The position numbers and the translations under genes were made by a program. Positions 51,124 to 61,613 of a stretch of 64,000 nt of DNA are shown piece by piece. How positions within the stretch are numbered: position 1 is the stretch's first letter; the number at the start of each line of letters is the position of its first letter. The notes under the pieces were generated by a model that was given only the letters and a program-made list of their open reading frames with translations, searched no databases and had not been told where the DNA came from. The stretch is from Candidatus Desulfovibrio intestinipullorum (lineage in GTDB: Bacteria > Desulfobacterota > Desulfovibrionia > Desulfovibrionales > Desulfovibrionaceae). Where the stretch lies: the NCBI GenBank assembly GCA_019113165.1, contig DXHV01000063.1, forward strand, positions 1 through 64,000, written 5' to 3'.

Positions 51124-51927
51124 CTAAAAGAAGAAGAACCACTGATCCACGACGGCAAAGACCGGCATGGCAAAGAGCAGGCTGTCCGCACGGTCCAGGA
51201 TGCCGCCGTGGCCGGGCAGCAGATGGCCGCTGTCCTTGATCTTGGCCGAGCGCTTGAGGGCGGACTCGAAGAGATCGCCGAGCTGGGCAAAGGCATTGAT
51301 GAGAATTGCCAGGGGAATGAAGGCCAGGAAGTTGACCTTGCCGAGGCAGGCTCCGTAGATGGTGCAGAAGATGACGCAGCCGATGAGGCTGCCCACGGCG
51401 CCCTCGGAGCTCTTGTTGGGGCTCACGCTGGGCCAGAGCTTGTGCTTGCCGAAGCGCGTGCCCACAAAGTAGGCGCAGGTGTCGGAAATGGAGACTGCGG
51501 CAATGATGAAGACGAGCTTGACCGTGGAGAGGTAGGTGGCAGGCAGAAGCAGCAGGGGAATGTAGGCCAGGCCTGCCATGAAGATACCGCTCGGCTCAAA
51601 GGCCTCTTCCACCACGCGCCAGCGGAAGAGGAAGCTTATGGCTGCCAGGACAAAGCCTGCACCAAGGCAGACCAGGGCGTCCTGGGGACGGTTCATCCAG
51701 GTGAGGATCAGCATGCCCCAGCCAAGAAGGATGCCGCAGCAGCGGCCGGCTATGCGGCCATTGGGGCCCCAGAACATGGAGAAGAATTCCCACAGGGCCA
51801 GGGCGCAGGCCAGAAGAATGAGAAAGAGCAGGGGCAGGCCCCTGAAATAGAGTGCTGCCACGATGACGGCAGCCATGATGAGGCCTGTGCTGATGCGTGT
51901 GATATCGACCTTATGATTGACACTCAT
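51124..51927 (-). CDS. cdsA: Phosphatidate cytidylyltransferase
   Basis: 267 residues, mostly membrane helices. The C-terminal motif DLFESALKRSAKIKDSGHLL with PGHGGILDR is the CdsA signature. It makes CDP-diacylglycerol for phospholipid synthesis. It overlaps uppS by 17 nt. ATG 51927. Confidence 0.95.
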   Translation of the reverse strand: MSVNHKVDITRISTGLIMAAVIVAALYFRGLPLLFLILLACALALWEFFSMFWGPNGRIAGRCCGILLGWGMLILTWMNRPQDALVCLGAGFVLAAISFLFRWRVVEEAFEPSGIFMAGLAYIPLLLLPATYLSTVKLVFIIAAVSISDTCAYFVGTRFGKHKLWPSVSPNKSSEGAVGSLIGCVIFCTIYGACLGKVNFLAFIPLAILINAFAQLGDLFESALKRSAKIKDSGHLLPGHGGILDRADSLLFAMPVFAVVDQWFFFF

Positions 51928-52693
51928 TTTGTTCGCTCCCGCTGACAGTGCTGGCGCCGGCGTCTACCTGTTCCTGTGTCTTGCCGAAGCGGCGCTGGCG
52001 CCGGGCAAAGTCGGCAAGTGCCTCTTCCATGCAGGCGGGCGTGAAGTCGGGCCAGGCCCTGGGCGTGAAATAGAGTTCCGCATAGGCGCACTGAAAGAGC
52101 AGGAAGTTGCTCAGACGCTGTTCGCCACTGGTGCGGATGATGAAATCTGGATCGGGCTGACCTGCGGAATACAGGTGGCTGGCAAAACTCTCTTCGGTGA
52201 CGTCCTCAGGCTTCAGCCCCTCGGTCATCATGGATCGGGTGGCACGGAGGATTTCCTGGCGTGCCCCGTAGTTGAGAGCAAGGTTGAGATCCATTTCCCT
52301 GCCCTGTTCCGTCCGCTTGATGGCCATTTTCAGGGCTGTGCGCACGGCCAGCGGCAGCCCCTCCACATCACCGAAGACCCTGAGTGCAATGCCTTCGCGC
52401 AGCATGCGCGGCAGCTCGGATTTCAGGAAATCCAGCAGCAGGGTGAACAGGGCGCTGATTTCCGCCTGCGGCCGGTTCCAGTTTTCATTGGAAAAGGCAT
52501 AGAGAGTGAGGTGACGCAGGCCTATCTTGCGGCAGTAGGTCACGATTTCCCGTACTGCCAGAGCGCCGGCTCTGTGTCCCTGTGAGCGGCTCAGTCCCTG
52601 AGCCTGTGCCCAGCGGCCGTTGCCGTCCATGATGATGGCAACGTGTCTGGGCAGGCAGGAAGGCGTACCCGCAGAGTGGGGATCTGTGCTCAT
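51911..52693 (-). CDS. uppS: Undecaprenyl-diphosphate synthase
   Basis: 260 residues from ATG 52693. VAIIMDGNGRWAQ with the catalytic Asp, then HRAG, LYAFSNENWNRP and DFIIRTSGEQRLSNFLLFQ are all diagnostic. It makes the C55 carrier lipid for peptidoglycan and O-antigen. The open frame upstream to 52843 lies over the frr terminator and is not used. Overlap with cdsA indicates coupling. Confidence 0.95.
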   Translation of the reverse strand: MSTDPHSAGTPSCLPRHVAIIMDGNGRWAQAQGLSRSQGHRAGALAVREIVTYCRKIGLRHLTLYAFSNENWNRPQAEISALFTLLLDFLKSELPRMLREGIALRVFGDVEGLPLAVRTALKMAIKRTEQGREMDLNLALNYGARQEILRATRSMMTEGLKPEDVTEESFASHLYSAGQPDPDFIIRTSGEQRLSNFLLFQCAYAELYFTPRAWPDFTPACMEEALADFARRQRRFGKTQEQVDAGASTVSGSEQNECQS

Positions 52694-52836
52694 ATGGCTG
52701 AAAATCCTTGCGCAGTGTGGAACGAAAAACAGAAGAAGGGAATGGGCAGAGGGCCGCCGGCATCGTGCTCCCACGCTCGGCACGACTGAGGAGGCATGGC
52801 GAAAGGGCAATGGCTTGTGAAGGCCAGGGACACAAA

Positions 52837-52874
52837 GAAACAAGGGCCGCTGTCAGCCGGAGGTGACAGCGGCC
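52837..52874 (-). terminator. Hairpin terminator after frr
   Basis: Perfect 11-bp stem GGCCGCTGTCA/TGACAGCGGCC (52845-52855 / 52864-52874). The minus-strand tail is T-rich but interrupted. It separates pyrH-frr from uppS onward, which must then have its own promoter or rely on read-through. Confidence 0.6.
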
Positions 52875-52924
52875 GTGATTGTCCCGTCAGGAGGACAGGC
52901 ATGGGCATGCCTGCCCGGACAGGG

Positions 52925-53485
52925 TCAGATTTCCAGAATTTCCTTTTCCTTGGCTGCGGTGGTCTTGTCGATGGCGGCAATGCTCTTGTCGGTGAGCTTC
53001 TGCACGTCTTCCTCGCTCTTCTTGCGTTCGTCCTCGGAAAGGAGCTTTTCCTTTTCCATCTTCTTGAGCGAGTCATTGGCGTCGCGGCGTACGTTGCGCA
53101 CGGCCACCTTGGCTTCCTCGGCGTACTTGCGGGCCACCTTCACGAGTTCCTTGCGGCGGTCCTCGGTCAGGGCCGGAATGACAATGCGAATGATCTTGCC
53201 GTCATTGATGGGCGTGAGGCCGAGATCGGACTTGAGAATGGCTTTTTCCACGGCGGAAAAGCCGTTTTTGTCCCAGGGCTGAATGGTAATGGTGCGGCTG
53301 TCGGGCACGGTCACGGAAGCCATCTGGGAGATGGGCGTGGGGGTGCCGTAGTAGTCGGCCTTGATGCCGTCGACCAGGGCAGTGGTGGCCCTGCCGGTGC
53401 GCAGCTTGCCGAAATCCCTGTCCAGAGAGGCCACAGCCTTGGTCATGCGTTCTTCAGCATCGAGAAAGAGGGTATCTAGATCCAC
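52925..53485 (-). CDS. frr: Ribosome recycling factor
   Basis: 186 residues from a GTG start at 53485 with AAGGAG upstream. [20 protein letters not shown] and the long helical ends typical of RRF ([20 protein letters not shown]) are present. It splits post-termination ribosomes together with EF-G. It follows pyrH by 112 bp. Confidence 0.97.
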   Translation of the reverse strand: MDLDTLFLDAEERMTKAVASLDRDFGKLRTGRATTALVDGIKADYYGTPTPISQMASVTVPDSRTITIQPWDKNGFSAVEKAILKSDLGLTPINDGKIIRIVIPALTEDRRKELVKVARKYAEEAKVAVRNVRRDANDSLKKMEKEKLLSEDERKKSEEDVQKLTDKSIAAIDKTTAAKEKEILEI

Positions 53486-53597
53486 GTAAAGTACTCCTTA
53501 GAGAATCAGGGCAGGTCCCGCAGGCAGGGCGTCTGCAGAGGGAACCTGCATGGTGCAGTGAAGGTTGTGCGGCCGCAAGAGTGCAGAACTGCCAGCC

Positions 53598-54311
53598 CTA
53601 GCCCGTGACAATGGTGCCCACGGACTCGCCCTGGACGGCGCGCAAGATGTCGCCGCCCAGCATGCGGCAGACTATGATGGGCACATTGTTGTCCCTGAGC
53701 AGGGCAAAGGCCGTGGCATCCATGACACCAATGTGACGGGTCAGGGTCTCGTCATAGGTGATGGTCGAGAACTTGACGGCATCCGGGTACTTGGCCGGAT
53801 CCTTGTCGTAGATGCCGTCCACCTTGGTGGCCTTGACGATGGCGTCGCACTGCAGTTCCATGCCGCGCAGGGCAGCCGTGGTGTCGGTGGTAAAGTAGGG
53901 ATTGCCTGTTCCTGCCGCACAGATGACCACGCGGCCCTTTTCCATGTGACGCAGGGCGCGGCGGCGGATGAAGGGCTCGCAGACCTCGCGCATGGAAATG
54001 GCAGAGAGCACTCGGGTGGGGTGGCCGAGTTTTTCCAGGTAGTCCTGCACGGCCAGGGCATTGAGCACGGTGGCCAGCATGCCCATGTAGTCTGCAGAGG
54101 AGCGCTCCATGCCCTCGGCAGAGCCGGAGAGGCCGCGGAAGATGTTGCCGCCGCCGATGACAAGGGCCATCTGTACGCCAAGATCCAGCACAGTGCCGAG
54201 TTCCTTGCAGATTTCCTGTACGGTTTCCTGATGAATGCCAAAACCCTGCTCACCGGCAAGGGCTTCACCGCTGAGCTTCACGAGGACACGATTGAATCTG
54301 AGATTTCCCAC
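53598..54311 (-). CDS. pyrH: UMP kinase
   Basis: 237 residues from the GTG at 54311 with GGAGG 5 nt upstream; the open frame goes on to 54359 without a site. [25 protein letters not shown] and the C-terminal [19 protein letters not shown] are family markers. Hexameric bacterial UMP kinase. The usual upstream rpsB-tsf pair is absent; a TerC-CBS gene lies there instead. Confidence 0.96.
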   Translation of the reverse strand: MGNLRFNRVLVKLSGEALAGEQGFGIHQETVQEICKELGTVLDLGVQMALVIGGGNIFRGLSGSAEGMERSSADYMGMLATVLNALAVQDYLEKLGHPTRVLSAISMREVCEPFIRRRALRHMEKGRVVICAAGTGNPYFTTDTTAALRGMELQCDAIVKATKVDGIYDKDPAKYPDAVKFSTITYDETLTRHIGVMDATAFALLRDNNVPIIVCRMLGGDILRAVQGESVGTIVTG

Positions 54312-54459
54312 GATAGCCTCCGATGGAGCAGTTTGGGACAGGCATGCGCTGCCGGGCACGATTGAGTTCCCGGCAATGTAGCAAAAAGCCCTGTCCTGTG
54401 AAAGAGGAACCTCAGGGACGGGGGCGGCCCTGAGCCAGGGGGGAAGAGGGACCTGGGCC

Positions 54460-56037
54460 TTAGCGCCCGACCAGAGAGCGCGGCCGCGGTTTGAGCTTTA
54501 CGGCCCGCACCTCGTCGATGCGCTTGCCATCCATGCGGGTGATTTCCATGCTCCAGCCCTGGAACTGGAACTTTTCGCCGCTCTGGGGAATGTGTTCCAG
54601 ATGTTCCAGAATAAGACCTGCCAGGGTGGCAGACTCGCTGTCTGGATCAGGGCTGATGCCGAGCCAGGAGGTGGCCATGTCCACGGAAAGGCGTCCAGGC
54701 AGTTTCCAGGATCCGTCCGGCATGCGGCAGGAGTCCGGGCTGGAGGGCATGTCGCCCATCTGGCCGGCCAGGACGGAGAGCAGGTTGGAGGGCAGAATCT
54801 GGCCGACCACGCTGCCGTATTCGTCCACCACGAAGAGCAGGGGCACGGGCTGCTTGCGGAAGTCAGCCAGCACATCGGCCAGCGACGAGTGTTCCAGCAC
54901 CGTGGGGGCTTGCTGAATGAGCTCCTTCAGGCTGAAGGACTCCCTGTCCCTGCAGACCAGCAGGCTTGCCACGGGCACGACGCCAAGGACATCGTCCGTT
55001 TCCGTGTCGCGCACGGGCAGCCAGGAGAGGCCGGTCCGGGAAGCAAAGCGATCGGCTTCCTCAAGGGTGGCATCCACGTTGAGCCAGTGGGCCCGCTGGG
55101 TGGGGGTCATGATGAAGCGGGCCGTGCGGCCGCTCAGGCGGATGACGCGGCCCACCATGTCGCGTTCTTCAGGGGCAAAGGTCTCGCCTGTGGAGACGGA
55201 CCCCAGGGCCAGGGCGTCCATGGAGGGCGAGTCCGTGGTGGTCTTGCCGCCCAGAAGCCCCAGGATGACCCGGGCCGTGGCCTCGCGCATGTCGCGCATG
55301 CTGACCCTGCGGCGTCTGTTGCGCAGGGCATACTGGTTGCAGAATTCAATGACCAGGGAGAAGAGGATGGCACTGTAGAGATAGCCCTTGGGAATGTGCA
55401 GGCCAATGCCTTCGGTAATGAGGCTCAGGCCGATCATGAGCAGGAAGCCCAGGCAGAGAATGATGATGGTGGGATGGCTTTCTATGAAGCTCACCAGGGG
55501 GCCAGAGGCCATGAGCATGAAGCCGACGGCCACGATGACGGCTATGAACATGATGGGCAGGTGCTGCACCATGCCCACCGAGGTGATGACGGAATCTATG
55601 GAGAAGATGGCGTCCAGGATGACAATCTGGGTGATGACCTGCCAGAAGACAGCATGATGCTTGGCGTTCTGGTGCGGATCGAAGATCTGTCCCTCCAGGC
55701 GTTCGTGCATTTCCATGGTGCCCTTGAGGAGCAGGAATATGCCGCCTATGATGAGGATGATGTCGCGCCAGGAGAAGTCATGCCCCATCAGGGTCATGAT
55801 GGGCTGGGTCAGGGTGACCACCCAGGCTATGCCGGAAAGCAGCGCCAGGCGGGCGACCAGGGCAAGGCCCAGGCCCAGCACAAAGGCATGGCGGCGCTGG
55901 GAGGGGGGCAGGGTGGTGGAGAGGATGGAGATGAAGACGATATTGTCGATACCAAGGACGATTTCAATAAGAATAAGCGTACCCAGGCCGGCCCAGGCTG
56001 AAGGATCGGAAACCCAGGCGAAATCCCAGATGGCCAT
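54460..56037 (-). CDS. TerC-CBS-CorC fusion membrane protein (YoaE/YegH type)
   Basis: 525 residues. TerC membrane domain (about 1-240) with the acidic pairs in [17 protein letters not shown] and [17 protein letters not shown], then a linker, two CBS repeats (about 300-425, [25 protein letters not shown]) and a C-terminal CorC_HlyC domain (about 440-520). CBS and CorC domains suggest nucleotide- or metal-controlled ion transport. It is upstream of pyrH on the same strand, 148 bp away. It is the second TerC-domain protein in the window. Confidence 0.93.
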   Translation of the reverse strand: MAIWDFAWVSDPSAWAGLGTLILIEIVLGIDNIVFISILSTTLPPSQRRHAFVLGLGLALVARLALLSGIAWVVTLTQPIMTLMGHDFSWRDIILIIGGIFLLLKGTMEMHERLEGQIFDPHQNAKHHAVFWQVITQIVILDAIFSIDSVITSVGMVQHLPIMFIAVIVAVGFMLMASGPLVSFIESHPTIIILCLGFLLMIGLSLITEGIGLHIPKGYLYSAILFSLVIEFCNQYALRNRRRRVSMRDMREATARVILGLLGGKTTTDSPSMDALALGSVSTGETFAPEERDMVGRVIRLSGRTARFIMTPTQRAHWLNVDATLEEADRFASRTGLSWLPVRDTETDDVLGVVPVASLLVCRDRESFSLKELIQQAPTVLEHSSLADVLADFRKQPVPLLFVVDEYGSVVGQILPSNLLSVLAGQMGDMPSSPDSCRMPDGSWKLPGRLSVDMATSWLGISPDPDSESATLAGLILEHLEHIPQSGEKFQFQGWSMEITRMDGKRIDEVRAVKLKPRPRSLVGR

Positions 56038-56204
56038 ATGGAATCCTTGCGGCAGTCGCCGCTGTCAATGAAGTTGGTTCGTTGAGGAGTTGAAGAGGCG
56101 TTGAAGAGGAGCTGAGTTTGCGCAAAGGGGGGCATGCGGGAAGAAGGCCGGGACGCTGTCCTGACCTCTCCTGCCCCTGCGCACGAAGGTCTTTCAGGAA
56201 TGTG

Positions 56205-57155
56205 TCAGCAGGCCGTGTCAGGACTGTCCTGACCGGTTCGTTGCGAGAAGGCCGCGTTGATGGCTCGTCCCTGCTCCACGTCCCTGGCTATCTGCGCGGT
56301 CAGTTCACTGACGCTGTCAAAACGCTTTTCACTGCGCAGGCGTTCCAGGAAGTCCACCTGGATGCGCTGGCCGTAGAGGTTGATGTCGCAGTCGAGAAGG
56401 AAGCTTTCAATGGTGCGTTCCCTGCCGCCAAAGGTGGGGGTAAAGCCTATGTTGGTGACAGCGGCATAGACCTGATCCCGGCAGGTGACCCTGGTGGCAT
56501 AGACGCCGTCTGGCGGCAGCAGCACGTCCGCGGGCTGCAGGTTGGCGGTGGGAAAGCCCAGGCCCGTGCCCCGTCCCTGGCCGTGGATGACCAGACCGAA
56601 GAGGCCGTGGGGGCGGCCCAGCATGCTGCTGGCAAGCCCCATGTCGCCCTCTTCTATGGCCTTGCGTATTCTGGTCGAGCTGATGGGGCGATCGTCGAGC
56701 AGCAGGGGCGGCACCTGATAGACGGCAAAGCCGTGAGTCCTGCCCAGGGCCGAGAGGGCGGCAAAGTCGCCGCTGCGGCCCTTGCCGAGGCAGAAGTCGT
56801 AGCCCACGACCAGGGTGTCCATCTCCAGGGGCGCCAGGTAGTTCAGGTAGAATTCCTCCGGGGACAGGGCTGCAATCTCCCTTGTGAAGGTGAGTTCGAG
56901 CAGATACTGCACGCCAAGACCGCCAAGGAGCTTGCGGCGTGTCTGCAGATCGGCAAGGGGCGGCATCTTGTGACCGGAAAAAAGGGCTCTGGGATGCGGC
57001 CAGAAGGTAACGGCCACGCAGTCCAGATCCCTTTTCCTGCAGTGCTGCAGGGTCTCCCTGACCAGGAGCTGATGTCCGCGGTGTACGCCATCAAAGTTGC
57101 CAATGGTCACGCAGGATTTCTTGCCGTTGGCAGGACGCACAGGGGTGGTACGCAT
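56205..57155 (-). CDS. ribF: Bifunctional riboflavin kinase / FAD synthetase
   Basis: 316 residues from ATG 57155. N-terminal FMN adenylyltransferase with VTIGNFDGVHRGHQ and ISSTRIRKAI; C-terminal flavokinase with GQGRGTGLGFPTANL and GVYAT. It makes FMN and FAD. The open frame upstream to 57746 is the reverse-frame shadow of the helicase gene and is not used. Confidence 0.96.
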   Translation of the reverse strand: MRTTPVRPANGKKSCVTIGNFDGVHRGHQLLVRETLQHCRKRDLDCVAVTFWPHPRALFSGHKMPPLADLQTRRKLLGGLGVQYLLELTFTREIAALSPEEFYLNYLAPLEMDTLVVGYDFCLGKGRSGDFAALSALGRTHGFAVYQVPPLLLDDRPISSTRIRKAIEEGDMGLASSMLGRPHGLFGLVIHGQGRGTGLGFPTANLQPADVLLPPDGVYATRVTCRDQVYAAVTNIGFTPTFGGRERTIESFLLDCDINLYGQRIQVDFLERLRSEKRFDSVSELTAQIARDVEQGRAINAAFSQRTGQDSPDTAC

Positions 57156-57267
57156 AATGACAGCCTTAACTTGATTGATATGGGAAAGGGACAGGGAAGG
57201 GGGTGAAGATCCCCTTCCCGTCCCCTGAAGTGCATGAGAAACGGGCTTTGAAGACGGGATGGCTGCC

Positions 57268-59499
57268 CTAGAAGGGCACTTCCATGTCGTCAAAATCGCC
57301 CTGGGCTTCGGAAGCGTGCATGCCGGCCTCCTGGCCCTCGGAGGGGCCCTTCTTGTGGCGGCGCTTGCGCTTGCGGGACGTCTTCTTCTTGTCCGATCTG
57401 TCCTGGGCGGCAGAGGGCGATTCCATGCCCTGGGATTCGGGGGTGACAGGCGTTTCGTCCTGCAGACCTGCGTCATTGCCAAGGAAGATGGGCCTGGACG
57501 ACTTCTTGGGCTTGTCCTGGGCATTCTTGCCTGCGGACTTGGCGCTGCCGGATCCGGACTTCTTCTTTTTCTTGCCCTGGCCTTTTTGCCGGGCAGGAGC
57601 TGTTTCCTCGGCCTGCACGCCGTTCTCGGCAGGTGCAGCTGGAGCCGTCTCGTCGTCGGCCTGAGGCGTGTCTGCTGACGGCCCCCTGGAAGCGTCTCTG
57701 GATGCGTCCCTGGAACCGTTCTGGCGCTTCTTGTCCTTGCGGCCATCGTTCTTTCTGCGTTCCTGCTTGGAGGACTTGGCGGCCTTTTCCAGACGTTCGC
57801 CCCTGGGCTGACGATCCTTCGGCAGGCTCAGGGCATTGAGGGTATTGTGGTGGAAGGCATCAAGGAGCATGGCCAGCAGGCTCACGCCGCTGCCTTCGCT
57901 CTCCTCGTCCTCGGGCATGGTGGCAAGAGTCCTGGCGAGCTCGCTGTAGCGGCGGGTGCGCACCTTTTCCAGGGAGGTGAGGCTGCGGAAGCGGGATTCG
58001 AGCAGGGTCAGCAGGCGGCTGGACACGACTTCGGCCACGGCCTCGTCGGTGGGATTGGCCATTTCCTGCAGGTGCAGGCTGTAATGTTTGGCAATGCGAT
58101 CGAGCTCCATGCGCTGCATGATGTCGCACAGGGAGATGACTGTGCCTGCGGCATTGGCGCGTCCCGTGCGGCCTGCTCTGTGGATGTAGCTTTCGTGATC
58201 CTCCGGCGGCTCGTACAAAAAGACGTGGGAGAGGCAGGGGATGTCGATGCCGCGGGCGGCCACGTCCGTGGCCACCAGGAAGCGGACCTTGTTCTCGCGC
58301 ACCCTGCGCATGACGTCCTCGCGACGATTCTGGGACAGGTCGGCGGAGAGCTCGTCCGCATTGTAGCCAAAGCCCTGCAGCACGCCGGTCACATAGTGCA
58401 CGTTGGCCTTGGTATTGCAGAAGATGATGGCCGAGGCGGGATTTTCCATCTCGATGAGACGGATAAGGGCGCGGTCCTTGTCCATGGGCTGCACCTGGCA
58501 GACATAGTGCTGGACCTCGGCCACATAGACCTGCTTTTGCGAGAGCGAGAGCAGGGAGGGGCTGGTCATGAACTCGTGGGCCAGGCTGATCACGTAGGGC
58601 GGATAGGTGGCCGAGAAGAGGCTTGTGTAGATGCGCTTCCTGGGCAGGTAGCGCTGCAGCTCCTTCATGTCGGGATAGAAGCCGATGGAGAGCATGCGAT
58701 CCGCCTCATCGAAGACCAGGGCCCGCAGATGCTCCAGATTGAGCGAATGCCGCAGAATATGGTCCAGAATGCGGCCCGGCGTGCCTATGACCAGATGGGC
58801 GCCTTCGCGCAGCTGTTCCAGCTGCTTGCCATAGCCCACGCCGCCGTAGAGAGCGGCACTGCGAATGCTTGTGCCATCGAAGAGGATGCGGGCCTGCTCG
58901 GCAACCTGCAGGGCCAGCTCTCTGGTGGGCACCAGAACAAGGGCCTGGGTATACGCCTGATCGGGCCGCAGGGCGGGAACGAGGGGAAGAAGGTAGCAGC
59001 CGGTCTTGCCCGACCCGGTCCTGGACTGAATCATGATGTCCCGTCCGTCCATGAGGTAGGGCAGGGCCAGGGACTGCACGGGCATGAGCCTGGTCCAGCC
59101 GGCCCTGGCACAGGCGGCCTGCATGGCAGGCGGCAGCTGATCCAGGCTGACGGGCATGAGGGCATTGTCAGGATGGGAAATTTCGAGTTCGCTTCCGTCG
59201 CCGGTCAGGACATCGTCCCTGGAGCCTGGAGCCTGGGGCGCCTCGGCCTGACCGGGGGCCTGAGCTGTCGCGCTGGCCTGGGCGGCCGCAGGGGCGGCCC
59301 CTGAATCGGCAGCAGCAGTGTCCGCTGGAGCGGTCTGCGAAACGGTTTGGGAAACAGCTTGGGAAGCATCGGAAGCAGCTGGAGAAGCCGCTTCGGCAGT
59401 GTCCTGGGAAAGGGGAGAGGGCTTGGCAGAAGAAGCGCCACTGACGGGCGCAGCGGTATTGGCGGGTGGTTGAGGGTGAGTATGATCGCTGTCTGACAT
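57268..59499 (-). CDS. DEAD-box RNA helicase (RhlE-like)
   Basis: 743 residues. The N-terminal 110 residues are Ala/Pro/Gln/Ser-rich and probably disordered. Motifs follow in order: Q motif, SRTGSGKT, PTRELALQ, TPGRILDH, DEADRMLSIGF, SATYP, HRAGRTGR. The last 200 residues are charged (KKKKKSGSGSAKSAGKNAQ, RKRKRRHKKG), as in cold-shock helicases that bind RNA by basic tails. ATG 59499; no strong ribosome-binding site. Confidence 0.93.
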   Translation of the reverse strand: MSDSDHTHPQPPANTAAPVSGASSAKPSPLSQDTAEAASPAASDASQAVSQTVSQTAPADTAAADSGAAPAAAQASATAQAPGQAEAPQAPGSRDDVLTGDGSELEISHPDNALMPVSLDQLPPAMQAACARAGWTRLMPVQSLALPYLMDGRDIMIQSRTGSGKTGCYLLPLVPALRPDQAYTQALVLVPTRELALQVAEQARILFDGTSIRSAALYGGVGYGKQLEQLREGAHLVIGTPGRILDHILRHSLNLEHLRALVFDEADRMLSIGFYPDMKELQRYLPRKRIYTSLFSATYPPYVISLAHEFMTSPSLLSLSQKQVYVAEVQHYVCQVQPMDKDRALIRLIEMENPASAIIFCNTKANVHYVTGVLQGFGYNADELSADLSQNRREDVMRRVRENKVRFLVATDVAARGIDIPCLSHVFLYEPPEDHESYIHRAGRTGRANAAGTVISLCDIMQRMELDRIAKHYSLHLQEMANPTDEAVAEVVSSRLLTLLESRFRSLTSLEKVRTRRYSELARTLATMPEDEESEGSGVSLLAMLLDAFHHNTLNALSLPKDRQPRGERLEKAAKSSKQERRKNDGRKDKKRQNGSRDASRDASRGPSADTPQADDETAPAAPAENGVQAEETAPARQKGQGKKKKKSGSGSAKSAGKNAQDKPKKSSRPIFLGNDAGLQDETPVTPESQGMESPSAAQDRSDKKKTSRKRKRRHKKGPSEGQEAGMHASEAQGDFDDMEVPF

Positions 59500-59933
59500 A
59501 CGGGTAGGTTCCGGGTAAAAAGAAAAGACCACCATCTGGGTGAAGGAAGAGTGTGCGTGGGGAGGCAGGCAGTCTTCTGCCTGCAAAACCATTGGCAACA
59601 GCCGGGCTAGCTATGCCACAAAGCACAGCATCTCGCAAGGGTATGCCAAGAATTGCAAAGGTTTTTAGGATCGCCCGGGCTCGGCAGGCAGGCGGCTCCC
59701 AGGCAGTGGCAGGGGCTTTCAAGGCAATTGGGTGACAATGGCAAAAGACCTGTGCAACTTCTTGCCTAGAGACAAAGAAGTGTTTAGGTTACGCAATCTC
59801 TAGTTGATTGCCCATTCTCGGGAGTTGCATGACGCGGCGCCGCAGACGAGCTGTCTTGTGTCCCCTTTCGCCATGCAAGTGCCTCTCCGGCAGCAGGCCG
59901 GGAAGGGCCCTGCTTTCCCTCAAGGAGGTTTTC
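59500..59933. other. 434-bp divergent region between the helicase gene and hisI
   Basis: Must contain both promoters. I see a 7-bp inverted repeat ACTTCTT/AAGAAGT around 59757-59782. There is no his-type leader peptide (no His codon run) and no gene. Confidence 0.5.
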
Positions 59934-60350
59934 ATGCAGCCAGGCTCGTTCCAACCGGGACCTCTTCCTTCCGGTTCTTCCTTTGTCCCCGATTTTGCCA
60001 AGGGACTGATTCCAGCCATTGTCCAGGACGCTGAAGACGGCGAGGTGCTCATGCTCGCCTACATGAACGAAGAGGCCTGGCACAAGACCCTGGAAACCGG
60101 CGAAGCGCATTACTGGAGCAGATCCAGGAGCAAGCTGTGGCACAAGGGAGAGAGCAGTGGCAATGTGCAGAAGGTGCATTCCATACGGCTTGACTGCGAC
60201 AGCGACACTATCCTTCTTGCCGTGACCCAGATAGGCAATGCTGCCTGCCACACGGGGCGTCGTTCCTGTTTCTACAGGAAATGGGACGGACGGGAGGAGA
60301 CCCTGTGTTCGGAACAGATCTTTGATCCTGAAAAAGTGTACGGGAAGTAG
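59934..60350 (+). CDS. hisI: Phosphoribosyl-AMP cyclohydrolase
   Basis: 138 residues from ATG 59934 with AAGGAGG upstream. [41 protein letters not shown] and [12 protein letters not shown] are the HisI signature with its zinc and magnesium ligands. Third step of histidine synthesis. The fused HisE domain found in many bacteria is absent. Confidence 0.96.
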   Translation: MQPGSFQPGPLPSGSSFVPDFAKGLIPAIVQDAEDGEVLMLAYMNEEAWHKTLETGEAHYWSRSRSKLWHKGESSGNVQKVHSIRLDCDSDTILLAVTQIGNAACHTGRRSCFYRKWDGREETLCSEQIFDPEKVYGK

Positions 60351-60456
60351 CACGATCCCTCAGGAGATCGTCAGGCGCACAGGATCACAGGGCCAGGATC
60401 CTGGGGAAGTCTGTGTGCCGTCCCGTCTGCAAATACTCAACTTCTCTTTTGTTTTT

Positions 60457-60512
60457 AAGGAGGGCTGCAGCCTGCCCCTTGGGGGCAGTCCTTGTGCAGC
60501 AGACAAAAAGCC
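60457..60512 (+). promoter_or_regulatory. hisG ribosome-binding region with a hairpin between SD and start
   Basis: AAGGAGG at 60457-60463 lies 49 nt before the ATG, too far for normal use. The gap folds into nested stems GCTGCA/TGCAGC (60464-60469 / 60495-60500) and CTGCCCC/GGGGCAG (60472-60478 / 60482-60488). When folded, 12 nt remain between the stem and the ATG. Confidence 0.45.
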
Positions 60513-61403
60513 ATGGATAAGAAAATGCCCGTTCTGAAATTCGGTGTTCCCAAGGGTTCTCTTGAAAACGCAACCGACGATCTCTTTGCCCGTGCCGGCT
60601 GGAAGATTCACAAGCACGAACGCAACTACTTCCCCGAAATCAACGATCCCGAGATCGTGCTGTCCCTGAGCCGCGTGCAGGAAATCGGCGGCTACGTGGC
60701 TGCCGGCATTCTGGATGCCGGCATTTCCGCCCTGGACTGGCTCAAGGAAATGGACCTGGAAGACAAGGTCGTGCAGGTGTCCAACCTTGTCTATTCCAAG
60801 AACTCCCTGCGCCAGAGCCGCTGGGTGCTGGCCGTGGCCGGCGATTCGCCCTACACGAAGGCCGAGGATCTGGCCGGCAAGCGCATCGCCACCGAAGTGC
60901 AGCATCTGACGGAATGCTACTTCAAGTCCAAGGGTGTTGACGTCAACATCTTCTATTCCTGGGGCGCCACCGAAGCCAAGGTCGTGGAAGGCCTGGCCGA
61001 CGGCATAGTGGAAGTGACCGAGACCGGCACGACCATTCGTGCTCACGGCCTGCGCATCATTGACGAGGTCATGTGCTCCAACCCCGTGCTGGTTGCCAAT
61101 CCCGCAGCCTGGGCCGATCCGGTCAAGCGCCGCAAGATTGAGCAGCTCAATCTCCTTCTTGAAGGCGCCCTGCGTGCCGAGAGCCTGGTGGCCATCAAGA
61201 TGAACGTGGCCAGCGAGAACCTGGCCAAGGTGGAAGCCATGCTGCCCTCCCTGAACTCTCCCACCATTTCTCCCCTGCAGAACGGCACCTGGTTCTCCGT
61301 GGAAACGGTGGTGCAAACCAGCATCGTGCGCGACCTCATTCCCAGACTCAAGGAAGCCGGCGCCGAGGGTATCATTGAGTACAGCCTGAACAAGGTCATC
61401 TAG
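60513..61403 (+). CDS. hisG: ATP phosphoribosyltransferase (long form)
   Basis: 296 residues from ATG 60513. LKFGVPKGSLENATDDLFARAG at the N terminus, IATEVQHLTECYF and the phosphate loop around VEVTETGTTIRAHGL. The C-terminal domain of about 75 residues is the histidine-binding regulatory part of long-form HisG. First step of histidine synthesis. It lies 162 bp after hisI; the rest of the his genes are elsewhere. Confidence 0.96.
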   Translation: MDKKMPVLKFGVPKGSLENATDDLFARAGWKIHKHERNYFPEINDPEIVLSLSRVQEIGGYVAAGILDAGISALDWLKEMDLEDKVVQVSNLVYSKNSLRQSRWVLAVAGDSPYTKAEDLAGKRIATEVQHLTECYFKSKGVDVNIFYSWGATEAKVVEGLADGIVEVTETGTTIRAHGLRIIDEVMCSNPVLVANPAAWADPVKRRKIEQLNLLLEGALRAESLVAIKMNVASENLAKVEAMLPSLNSPTISPLQNGTWFSVETVVQTSIVRDLIPRLKEAGAEGIIEYSLNKVI

Positions 61404-61457
61404 TTTTTCTGAACTGTTGCACGCCCCTGTCCCCAAGACCGGGACAGGAGCTTCGGG

Positions 61458-61492
61458 AAGGCGCACAAGGGGTTGTCCCCATGCGCCTTTTT
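61458..61492 (+). terminator. Rho-independent terminator after hisG
   Basis: AAGGCGCA/TGCGCCTT (61458-61465 / 61482-61489) with an inner GGGG/CCCC, then a T-run to 61492. Confidence 0.93.
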
Positions 61493-61613
61493 CTGCACCG
61501 GAACCGTGTGTTTCCCGTGCCCGTTTCCCGTGTTCATTGCTCGTGGCCACGGAAACAGGGCACAGACCAGGGAAGCGCACGGCGACTGCAAGTGTTTTTC
61601 CTAAGGAGAGAGC

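Noticed and set aside
59735..59933. Histidine leader-peptide attenuator before hisI
   Set aside because: No frame with consecutive His codons and no terminator-like stem with T-run in this leader.
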